Source of the DNA: Marinirhabdus gelatinilytica
GTDB taxonomy: Bacteria; Bacteroidota; Bacteroidia; Flavobacteriales; Flavobacteriaceae
DNA: 64,000 bases
Direction: 5' to 3'
Assembly: GCF_003353425.1 (NCBI RefSeq)
Contig: NZ_QRAO01000007.1
Location: 1 to 64,000 of the forward strand
Below, piece by piece: positions 1-7,819 of the stretch. Under the pieces are notes generated by a model that made no database searches, was not told the origin of the DNA, and saw only the letters and a list, made by a program, of their open reading frames with translations. Positions within the stretch are counted from its first letter, which is position 1, and each line of letters starts with the position of its first letter. The translations under genes and the position numbers were made by a program.

Positions 1-308
1 CCCCCCCCTGGTCGCGGCACCCACCAAAAAAAGAACCGCCACCCTCGCCCGCAACAGGGATGGAGCGTATATCCCTTTTGCGCCGGTCTCTCCGCACAAA
101 AAGATAGCAGCGATAGCCCGGCAGTTGCCATAAAGGGGAGAAGATAATTTAAAAATTACAAATCAGGCTGTTTAAAAGGGGTTTGTTGGTGAGTACATTT
201 ATAAGTAAAGGTGCATCTTTATCTTCGGAAAATTATATCTTGATAATTCTCCTATTTATAGCCTGTTCCATATTTAATTTGTGAAATATGGGTATACCTT
301 TTTTTGCC
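1..308. other. Non-coding stretch at the window edge
   Basis: I see no convincing gene here. The first eight bases are all C. The stretch contains the structured element at 51-128, and its right end abuts the stop codon of a truncated beta-helix gene. Bases 130-308 are AT-rich, and in the frame of that gene (minus strand) there is no readable continuation, so the missing part of the gene is absent rather than shifted by one base. Confidence 0.5.
51..128. repeat. Structured intergenic element, copy 1
   Basis: The element begins GCAACAGGGAT and ends AGCCCGGCAGTTGC. The outer GCAAC (51-55) is complementary to GTTGC (124-128), and the inner GGG can face CCC. Inside is an imperfect hairpin, CTTTTGCG against CGCACAAAAAG. 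The same ends and architecture recur at 11783-11858, with a different inner-hairpin sequence. Conserved ends with a covarying middle suggest a folded RNA or a DNA hairpin repeat. From memory it resembles short hairpin elements scattered through flavobacterial genomes, possibly the Flavo-1 RNA motif; I could not compare it. Confidence 0.6.
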
Positions 309-632
309 TTACCAGCTTATGGTAATTACCTTATTGTTGGCTGTGTTAGGCTGCGTGGCCGCCTGTATAATGGTTCCTCCTTCACTTTCTACGTTTAGGG
401 AAATGTCAAAGGACAGGGTAAGGGTTTCGGTATACACCGCATCGGCTATCTCAACGGTATCACCCGTGGAAGCCACGCTAAGGGTATGGCTTAGTGTTTC
501 GCAGGGGTTTGCAGCGTTGGTACAGGTATTGGCTCCACCTTGGTTGTCGCCGTTAATTCCGTCCACATAACGGGTTGTCTGGGCGGTAAGGGGCAAGGTA
601 AAGCATAGTAGTAGTACTATAAAAGGTCTCAT
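309..632 (-). pseudogene. Truncated right-handed beta-helix surface protein (N-terminal fragment)
   Basis: The 107-residue product starts with a clear signal peptide ending near residue 17 (LPLTAQ). It then reads like the first strands of a right-handed parallel beta-helix or DUF1565-like repeat protein: YVDGINGDN, NPCETLSHTLSVASTGDTV, and TETLTLSFDISLNV followed by TIIQAA. Members of such families normally run for hundreds of residues and end in a secretion domain. This one stops after ITISW, with no continuation in any frame towards the window start. I infer a remnant left by deletion or rearrangement; a very short secreted protein is less likely. A 44-codon ORF ends 6 bases upstream on the same strand. 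Confidence 0.55.
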
Positions 633-638
633 GGTATC

Positions 639-773
639 TTATTTTTTGAGTGTTATTGTTTTAATTATTTTGTTTTTCAACATAATGTTCAGTTGGTAGT
701 CGCCTTCTGTTAAATGATCAATGCTCATATAGAGCTTATTCTTATGGTTGGGTTTTTTATCCGGATGCTTCAT
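639..773 (-). CDS. Short ORF, possible remnant or small flavobacterial protein
   Basis: A 44-residue ORF starts ATG at 773 and stops TAA at 639-641, just upstream of the truncated beta-helix gene. Its second half (LYMSIDHLTEGDYQLNIM, then LKNKIIKTITLKK) has the alternating pattern of the final beta-strands of a secretion or Ig-like C-terminal domain. I recall similar endings in short flavobacterial secreted proteins. The frame is open upstream of the ATG for about 11 codons before a stop, so this may be the tail of a decayed gene. No signal peptide follows the chosen start. Function unknown. Confidence 0.35.
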   Translation of the reverse strand: MKHPDKKPNHKNKLYMSIDHLTEGDYQLNIMLKNKIIKTITLKK

Positions 774-889
774 CTGTACATTGCTAAAAAATATCGTTAC
801 TGGTATAAATTTATAGGAGAGAGTGGCCTATACATTGCAGAAATGTTTCAGAAACTATAAGAGATGTTCAGAATAGGGGCGAGCACTAG

Positions 890-3800
890 TTATTGCTCGT
901 GTTTTGAGCGATATTGCGAAGGAGAATACCCAAAAGTCTCCTTAAAACACTTATTGAAATAGGAGGGGGAGTTGAACCCAATTTGATAGGCGATTTCGGA
1001 AATAGGCACATCTTTCTGCTGCAACAATCGGCTGGCTATTTTCAATCGTTGTGAGCGGATAAATTCGGTAGTGCTCATGCCCACGATGGATTTTAGTTTT
1101 CGGTGCAGTTGTGTCCGGCTCACCAACATTAGATTGGCAAATTTTTCACTCGTGAGCTCTGGATCCGTGATATGTGTGTCCAGGACTTGTTGTATCCTGT
1201 TCAAAAATTCGGTTTCGGTAGATGTTATGGCAAGATCTGGATCTATAGAAAAGGTTTTGCTGAAATGTTCCTTGATTTTTTCACGCTGTTGTATCAGTTT
1301 TTCAACACGAATCCTTAACTTCTCTATGCTGAAGGGTTTTGTGATGTATGCATCGGCCCCGGTCTTTAATCCCTCAATCTCGTGTTTCTTGCCAACTTTT
1401 GCGGTCAATAATATAATGGGGATATGGCTTGTTAATTCGTTTGTTTTAATAGTGTTGCAAAGGACTATCCCACTTTTTATGGGCATCCTGATATCACTGA
1501 TGATAAGGTCTGGCATGTGCTCTTGTGCTTTCAAGATTCCTTCTTCACCATTCTCGGCTTCCAGTATTCTATAATTTTCAAGAAACACCGAACTGATATA
1601 TGTACGCACCTCGTCGTTGTCCTCTACGACCAATAGCGTTGGTCTGTCTTCATCATTTTTGTCAACCTTACTTTGCTTTTCAACATGAAAAACAGGTTCT
1701 TTAAATATGATTTCGTCCTCATTGAAGGCTTCTTTTACTATGGGTATGGTTACGGTAAACTGAATATTGTTTCCACCATCGGTGTGGGCAATGATGTTTC
1801 CCTTGTGCAGGCTCACCAATTCTTTGACCAAAGCCAAACCTACACCTATTCCTTCTGAAGCTTCATCGCTCTGATAAAACCGATTGAACAGCTGGTTGAT
1901 TTCAAAAACAGCCAATTCGCCTTTATTGTTTGTTACTGAAAGGATAAACCAATTCTGTTCCTTCTTAGCATCTATGGTAACCGAAGCGTTTTTAGGGGAA
2001 TATTTTAATGCATTGTGCACAAGATTTGTTGCCGTTTTTTCAATGATATCACTATCAAACCAACAATCCTCCAAATTTTCAATCTTCTTGTGTATTGTGA
2101 TGTTTTTCCTCTTTGCTTTGTACTGAAAGGTGTTGAGTAATTGTTTTAAATAGATAGCGAGGTTCCCGTGTTCAATATTCAATTTAAGTGTTCCCGAATC
2201 GGCCAAGGAAAGATCTAGCATTTGGTCTACCAGGGTGATGAGCCTCTTGCTGTTCTGCTTTATGAGCATAAGGTCGCTTTTGTCCTCCTTGGCCAAATCT
2301 GGTCTTTTTAATTGATTTTCAACAGGGCCTGAAATCAATGTTAAAGGGGTGCGTATCTCGTGTGAGATGTTGGTATAGAGCTTGGCTTTAAATTCATCCA
2401 GTTTTTTAAGGCGTTCCGTCTCTTCGTGCTCTATACGTAACTGGTTTTTTACATTCCACCGCCATTTTAGATATGCGTAGAGACCATACAACAGCATTAA
2501 AAATGCTAGAAGGTAAAGTACCTTTGCAAGATTGGAGGCGTACCAGGGTTGTGCAATACTGAAAGAATATGTGGAGGGTATTTCATTCCACACCCCATCG
2601 TAATTACTGGATATAACCTGGAACTCATAGTCGTCTGGCGGTAAGTTGGTGTAGTGCGCCACATTATTGTTTTCTGCCGTGATCCAATCTGGGTCGTTAT
2701 TAACCAATCTATATTTGTAACGGTTTCGTTCTGGCTGGGAAAAATGCAGGGAAGCAAATGTAAAGGTAAGCGTGTTCTCGTTATGGTGAAATTTTTGGTT
2801 GGAAACTATTTCGTGTTCTTCATTAAAGACCTCCAGACCGGTAATGACCGTTTTTGGCACTTTGGGATTTAACGTAAGCTTGCTGGGCTGAAACCAGTTA
2901 ATGCCTTCCAGTCCACCAAAGTACAGGACTCCTTTGTCGTCTTTAAAATAGGCCCCGGTATTGTATTCTGATGCTTGTAGACCATCGTAGTTGCTGTAAT
3001 TTTCGATTACTGGATTAAACCTTGGGTCTATTGAAAACTTGGTAAGCCCTCGGTTTGAGCTTAGCCATAGATTGTTGTCCTCATCTGGCAGTATACCGTA
3101 AATCACGTTGTTGGGTAGCCCATCATCCTTGCCATAACTGTGCAGTGTCTTGTTGTGGGTATTATAGAGTTTTAGCCCATTTCCGTTGGTACCAACCCAA
3201 AGTAGGTTTTTGGAATAATAGAAACATTTTACTGGATCGGGGATTTCATCAATTTTTGAAATTTCAGCAGTTTGCAATTCCATTTTAAAGACTCCTTGGT
3301 CTTCAGTGCCAATCCACAAGGTTTTATTGTCTCCTTGTACTACGGTTCTAATATTGTTGGTGGAGAGACCAGAGTTTTCAGCAGTAAAACTCTTGGTTAT
3401 TCCTATCGATGGATTAAATGCTACTAGACCTTGGTTGCTCGTGCATAACCATAAGAGACCGTTATTGTCCTTGTATAGCTTCCATATAGTAAATCCATCT
3501 GTTACAGGGAAATCCTTAAAAGTTCCATTTTTGGAAAGTAATTGAAGCCCCTGATTTTGATGTCCTATCCAAAGTCCTTGTTCATCTTGTAATAGGCTCA
3601 TGATTCTATCACCTGCTAGATTCGAATTACTACTGGTGTAGCTTTTATAGTCTTGTTGCGGTAGCTCAATCCTTGTTAATCCCTTACCGGAAGTTCCAAG
3701 CCAAATGGCGTTTTTATCTACTGAGATGGCTCGAGTAACATCTACGTGGATATTCGCGGGGATCTGTTTGTTTGTAAGCACATTAAATTTCACCAAATGT

Positions 3801-4810
3801 TGATCGTAAAAACTAAGGCCAGCACCATCTGTTCCCAACCACATGGTATTTGTAAAATCTTTATAGAGGCATAGTACATCGTTGTAGTGTAGTGCGTAGG
3901 GATTGGTTTTGTTTGCCACAAAATGCTGAAGGGTTTCGTTTTTAAAATCTATTAAATAAGCGCCATCCCCATACGTGGCTATCCAGAGCCTGTTTTGCGC
4001 ATCTACGGCCAGATCGAGTATGTTGAGGGTAGTGGGTAAAGTGGAATTGTAAAAGCCGTTGAACTGTTCAAAACCACCAGTTGCTTCAGTTTTTGTGAAC
4101 AATCCGTTGCCAAAGCTCCCTAAATAAAAAGAATGTTTGCTGTCTTTGGCCAAAGCACTAAGAGCAATATCCTGAAAGCCTGCTATTTCATTGATTTTGT
4201 AGCTATTTCCCTGAATACTTAAAAGCCCCTTTGAGGTAGCTGCCAAAATACCTGCAGGGGTTTCCAGAAAATCATAGTTAGATAATGCACCGTATTCTGG
4301 CGGCAGTATTTGTAGAGGTTCTGCATCAATCGCTTTAGTTTTATACATACCGTTTCCATAAGTACCCACATATAAAAAACCATCTTTACTTTGTATTAGG
4401 GTGCTTGCGTTGGTTATGCCTGGAACTTGTTCAAAATTATCCAGTACTTGGTTGTAGCGTTCCAATGTTCCAGTTTTTGGTATAATCCATAACTTTCCAT
4501 CTCTATCTACATAAACTTTTCCCAGTTTGCTGTACGTTGAACGGGTAACATCATCAAATTGTTTGCCGTAATGATAAAACTGCTTACCATCGTAACGATT
4601 AAGCCCATCTTGGGTGGCAAACCACATGTACCCTGTACTATCTTGGGCAATACTTACTACACTGTTTTGGGAAAGTCCTTGCTCCACAGTGAGCTCCCCG
4701 AAAGAAATTTGTTTCTGCAAAGTACCTACTTCCTGTGCGCCACCAGTTTTGCTGCATACAAAAATAGTTGTCCACACTACAATTTTGTAAAAATGTTTCA
4801 ACACGAGCAT
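890..4810 (-). CDS. Hybrid two-component system regulator (sensor kinase, receiver, AraC output)
   Basis: This one-protein signalling system has 1306 residues. It has a signal peptide (to about residue 25). A periplasmic two-component propeller with many short repeats of the form GLWIGT, LWLCTSNQGL and MWLGTDGAGL covers about 30-680. A Y_Y_Y domain (about 690-755) and one membrane helix (about 761-781) follow. The cytoplasmic part has a histidine kinase with H-box NISHEIRTPLT (His about 816) and an ATPase domain, then a receiver with phospho-Asp about 1106 (LIISDIRMP). An AraC-type helix-turn-helix ends the protein (PISEIAYQIGFNSPSYFNKCFKETFG). Relatives in Bacteroidota sense glycans and switch on neighbouring utilisation genes. 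No SusC/SusD pair is in this window, so the ligand is unclear. It diverges from the regulator at 4943. Confidence 0.95.
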   Translation of the reverse strand: MLVLKHFYKIVVWTTIFVCSKTGGAQEVGTLQKQISFGELTVEQGLSQNSVVSIAQDSTGYMWFATQDGLNRYDGKQFYHYGKQFDDVTRSTYSKLGKVYVDRDGKLWIIPKTGTLERYNQVLDNFEQVPGITNASTLIQSKDGFLYVGTYGNGMYKTKAIDAEPLQILPPEYGALSNYDFLETPAGILAATSKGLLSIQGNSYKINEIAGFQDIALSALAKDSKHSFYLGSFGNGLFTKTEATGGFEQFNGFYNSTLPTTLNILDLAVDAQNRLWIATYGDGAYLIDFKNETLQHFVANKTNPYALHYNDVLCLYKDFTNTMWLGTDGAGLSFYDQHLVKFNVLTNKQIPANIHVDVTRAISVDKNAIWLGTSGKGLTRIELPQQDYKSYTSSNSNLAGDRIMSLLQDEQGLWIGHQNQGLQLLSKNGTFKDFPVTDGFTIWKLYKDNNGLLWLCTSNQGLVAFNPSIGITKSFTAENSGLSTNNIRTVVQGDNKTLWIGTEDQGVFKMELQTAEISKIDEIPDPVKCFYYSKNLLWVGTNGNGLKLYNTHNKTLHSYGKDDGLPNNVIYGILPDEDNNLWLSSNRGLTKFSIDPRFNPVIENYSNYDGLQASEYNTGAYFKDDKGVLYFGGLEGINWFQPSKLTLNPKVPKTVITGLEVFNEEHEIVSNQKFHHNENTLTFTFASLHFSQPERNRYKYRLVNNDPDWITAENNNVAHYTNLPPDDYEFQVISSNYDGVWNEIPSTYSFSIAQPWYASNLAKVLYLLAFLMLLYGLYAYLKWRWNVKNQLRIEHEETERLKKLDEFKAKLYTNISHEIRTPLTLISGPVENQLKRPDLAKEDKSDLMLIKQNSKRLITLVDQMLDLSLADSGTLKLNIEHGNLAIYLKQLLNTFQYKAKRKNITIHKKIENLEDCWFDSDIIEKTATNLVHNALKYSPKNASVTIDAKKEQNWFILSVTNNKGELAVFEINQLFNRFYQSDEASEGIGVGLALVKELVSLHKGNIIAHTDGGNNIQFTVTIPIVKEAFNEDEIIFKEPVFHVEKQSKVDKNDEDRPTLLVVEDNDEVRTYISSVFLENYRILEAENGEEGILKAQEHMPDLIISDIRMPIKSGIVLCNTIKTNELTSHIPIILLTAKVGKKHEIEGLKTGADAYITKPFSIEKLRIRVEKLIQQREKIKEHFSKTFSIDPDLAITSTETEFLNRIQQVLDTHITDPELTSEKFANLMLVSRTQLHRKLKSIVGMSTTEFIRSQRLKIASRLLQQKDVPISEIAYQIGFNSPSYFNKCFKETFGYSPSQYRSKHEQ

Positions 4811-4910
4811 ACCACATAAATCTTACTTAAAGTTAGAAAAGAATTTTTAGAATCCACTTCTTTTTTTGAGAAACCCTTATGGGTTCTTCAATAACTACCC
4901 CCTAATAATT

Positions 4911-4918
4911 TATATTTG
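4911..4918 (+). promoter_or_regulatory. -7 promoter element TATATTTG
   Basis: A perfect match to the Bacteroidota -7 element TAnnTTTG lies 24 bases before the ATG of the AraC/TPR regulator at 4943. I see no convincing -33 TTTG box at standard spacing. Confidence 0.55.
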
Positions 4919-4942
4919 TAGCGTTACCAGAGAAAGAACATT

Positions 4943-6496
4943 ATGAGATTAAGCGTAGCTTTGGTTGTTTGTAGTATTTTCTTTTCACTTTCACTAAAGT
5001 GTCAAGAAGTTAAATGGACGGAAGCCACTTTTATAAAAAATCTCAGTAGTGTTTATGAGGATCCTGACCAGACGATAAAAGTGGCCAACTATATTTTAGA
5101 AAATGCTTCTTCCAGCTCGGCCATAGTACAGTCCCATTATTTAATATCGCAGGGGGAACTTGTGGAAGGGAATGCTGTAGAGAGTGTCCGTACGCTTTTT
5201 AAGGCAAGAGATAATTTTTCCAGGGATACATCCCCATTTGCTGCTGCTTTGGTTTATTCAGAACTTTCAGAAAGGTATGCCCTTTCGGGAATGAATACTG
5301 TTGCAGATAGATTCAATATGGAGGCGCAACATAAGAGTGACGCTATTTCTTCAGCTAAGGAGAAAGCTGTTATAGAAACAGTGATAGCGCTGAGCCGTTC
5401 CCATATTTTTTCAGATACGCAAAACAATAGAAAATCCTTGCAAAGACTACAGTACGTAGAGACAAATTTCACAGAAGTCCCTGAAATATATTCCGCAAGG
5501 ATCTATAATAGGATTGCAGCACTACATGGGCATTTAAGCAATTTGGATAGTGCAAGGGTGTACTACGAAAAGGCGCTTAGGTCACTTGAAAAATCTGGTG
5601 CCGAATCTTCTACGATATCGGCGATTGCATATTACGGATTGGGCAATGTTTATTTGGAGAAAGATGCATTGGAAACCTCAAAAAAATACTATACGCAAGC
5701 ACTTTCGGCACCCTACATAGACAATGCAACAAAGTTTTCGACCCATAAGGCTTTATCAGAAATCTATAAGAAACAGGATAGTACGGCCATGCTCCAAAAG
5801 TATAATAACAAAAATGTATTGCTACACCCACAAATTCAAGATAGTGAGCGAAACGTACGGAGCGCGCTAATTTCTTACCTTCAACAAGAGCAGGAGGATG
5901 TATTGAAAATAGATAAGACCAAATATTATTCTTGGGTATTGCTGTTGGTACTTTTGTTTGGGTTGATCTTTTTGGGCTATTATTTTTATAATAGAAAGTT
6001 GAATAAAGAATACGAACGATTTAAGCAACTAATTGCAGAAGTAGAGAAGGATAAAAAGCTTGAAGTCCCATACAAGGTGGAAGAAGTCAATGTAAAGCCC
6101 ACCAAGGCAATAGTTATTCCAGACGAGACGATACAGGGTATTTTAGAACGATTGGAAGAATTTGAAAAATCCACCAAATTTACAGATAGTAAGATGAATC
6201 TGACCGTCTTGGCGAAACAGTTGAAATCGAATTCGAAATATATCTCTGAAATCATTCGCACACATAAACAGAAAAATTTCAATAGCTATATCAACGAGTT
6301 GCGAATAAATTACATTATAAAATTGATGAAGACCGATAAGGCTTATTTAAACTACAAGGTGAGCTATCTGGCTGAATCATCCGGCTTTTCTTCCCACAGC
6401 GCATTTACCGTAGTGTTTAAGAATATCACGGGTTTTACCCCAAAACAGTTCATTACTTTTTTGAAGAAAAGCAAGAAAGAAAACTTACAGAATTAG
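4943..6496 (+). CDS. AraC-type membrane regulator with TPR-like repeats
   Basis: The 517-residue protein has a signal peptide (cleavage near SLKCQ). About 300 residues of tetratricopeptide-like helical repeats follow (for example SARVYYEKALRSLEKSG and YYGLGNVYLEKDALETSKKY). A single membrane helix spans about 327-350 (WVLLLVLLFGLIFLGYYF), with a basic juxtamembrane stretch behind it. The C-terminus is an AraC-family DNA-binding domain (about 410-510: LAKQLKSNSKYISEII, FSSHSAFTVVFKNITGFTPKQF). The layout implies a periplasmic repeat domain signalling through the membrane to a DNA-tethered output; the signal is unknown. It is paralogous to the regulator at 31866 and is followed 13 bases later by a TPR protein that may work with it. 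Confidence 0.88.
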   Translation: MRLSVALVVCSIFFSLSLKCQEVKWTEATFIKNLSSVYEDPDQTIKVANYILENASSSSAIVQSHYLISQGELVEGNAVESVRTLFKARDNFSRDTSPFAAALVYSELSERYALSGMNTVADRFNMEAQHKSDAISSAKEKAVIETVIALSRSHIFSDTQNNRKSLQRLQYVETNFTEVPEIYSARIYNRIAALHGHLSNLDSARVYYEKALRSLEKSGAESSTISAIAYYGLGNVYLEKDALETSKKYYTQALSAPYIDNATKFSTHKALSEIYKKQDSTAMLQKYNNKNVLLHPQIQDSERNVRSALISYLQQEQEDVLKIDKTKYYSWVLLLVLLFGLIFLGYYFYNRKLNKEYERFKQLIAEVEKDKKLEVPYKVEEVNVKPTKAIVIPDETIQGILERLEEFEKSTKFTDSKMNLTVLAKQLKSNSKYISEIIRTHKQKNFNSYINELRINYIIKLMKTDKAYLNYKVSYLAESSGFSSHSAFTVVFKNITGFTPKQFITFLKKSKKENLQN

Positions 6497-6509
6497 TATC
6501 TTTCAGCTA

Positions 6510-7661
6510 ATGAATTCAGCATATTTTTTTAGAAAATTTAAAGGCATCGCAGTCGTATTACTTTTTTTCCAAATTTTACATAGTGGTGCGCAAACTAGGG
6601 CACAATTAGATAGCTTACGCCAAGAAGCTAGTGTTGTAACCTATAGCAATCCCAATCTCGCAATAGAAAAGGGGATGGAACTGTACGATCTGGCCAAGGG
6701 CGACCCCTCAACACAAATAGGGGCCTTGATCATTATTGCCAATGGCTATGCCGTCCTCAAAAATCATGAAAATGTCTTGAAATATGCTTTTAAGGCAGAT
6801 TCAATTGCTGAAAAAAGTGAAACCTATTCGGACAGGATACGGGTGCTTGGTTTTATTGGCGGGCAATACCAGCGCTTAAACTTGAATGACAAGGCTTTGA
6901 ACTATTTGGACCAGGCTTATGATATTTCTGTTCAAAACCCACTGCCGGACTCTTTAAAATTCCTGCAAGGCAATATTCTATTCGTAAAAGGATTGATACA
7001 GAAGGATAATTTGGGATGCGAATATGCACTTCCCTTTATGGAACAGGCCAAATCTGTGTTTAAGGACAATATTAGCAGTAAAGCCATTAATGCGAGCATT
7101 GCTATTTCAAACAATAAAATTGCCGATTGCCATTTTGAAATGGAGGCCTATGGCAAGGCAAAGCAAAACTATACCCAGGCCATTGAATATGCCAGTAAGG
7201 TAAACGCTATTAAAAGTATCGCGTATGCCAACCGTGGCTTGGCAAATATACTTTCCAAACAAGGCCGGTATGAAGACGCCATTAAAAAGTTGAAAGCAGC
7301 TTTTCACTCTATTGAAGATGTAAATGATATGGGAATTAACAGCGAACTTCTAAAGTCGCTTTCTGAAAATTATGACGCCATTGGTGATACTGAAAATTTT
7401 AATAAGTACACCGCCTTGTATTTGGCCGAAAACGAAAAATTATTGGCCGAAGAAAAGAAATCTCTTACCGAAGTGATAACAGATCTTTCAACTGAAAATT
7501 CAGAAGAAAGAACCAAACAAAAGAATATATATACCTATCTAATTATTTTCCTCGCACTCGTTTTTTTATTGCTTGTATATTTAATAGTAAAGAAAATTCT
7601 TCAAAAACGAAGGCAAATAGACCAACAGAGACAAGAAATTGACAAATCTGAAGCAAATTGA
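6510..7661 (+). CDS. TPR membrane protein lacking a DNA-binding domain
   Basis: The 383-residue protein has a signal peptide (cleavage near SGAQ), TPR-like repeats (LRVLGFIGGQYQRL, YGKAKQNYTQAIEYASK, YANRGLANILSKQGRYEDAI) and one membrane helix (about 338-360). It ends with a short charged coiled tail, QKRRQIDQQRQEIDKSEAN. It matches the N-terminal and membrane architecture of the AraC/TPR regulator just upstream but stops where the AraC domain would begin. The gap of only 13 bases implies co-transcription. It may be a truncated paralogue or a partner subunit that modulates the full-length regulator. No frameshifted helix-turn-helix is readable in the 158 bases after its stop. Confidence 0.8.
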   Translation: MNSAYFFRKFKGIAVVLLFFQILHSGAQTRAQLDSLRQEASVVTYSNPNLAIEKGMELYDLAKGDPSTQIGALIIIANGYAVLKNHENVLKYAFKADSIAEKSETYSDRIRVLGFIGGQYQRLNLNDKALNYLDQAYDISVQNPLPDSLKFLQGNILFVKGLIQKDNLGCEYALPFMEQAKSVFKDNISSKAINASIAISNNKIADCHFEMEAYGKAKQNYTQAIEYASKVNAIKSIAYANRGLANILSKQGRYEDAIKKLKAAFHSIEDVNDMGINSELLKSLSENYDAIGDTENFNKYTALYLAENEKLLAEEKKSLTEVITDLSTENSEERTKQKNIYTYLIIFLALVFLLLVYLIVKKILQKRRQIDQQRQEIDKSEAN

Positions 7662-7819
7662 ATAATTATGCCTCAACTGTTTAAAAAACAGTGTCTTATA
7701 ACAATTTTTTGTCTTTCAAATTTCAGGAAAATTCACGAAATTTAAAAATATACACCTTTTATTATAGTAATTGCCGTTGTAGGTTTACCACTCGATAAAG
7801 TAATTTAAAATAGTTTACA

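Noticed and set aside
1-8. Run of eight C at the window start as a biological feature
   Set aside because: A homopolymer at the edge cannot be interpreted without flanking sequence; it may be part of a gene outside the window or a sequencing artefact.
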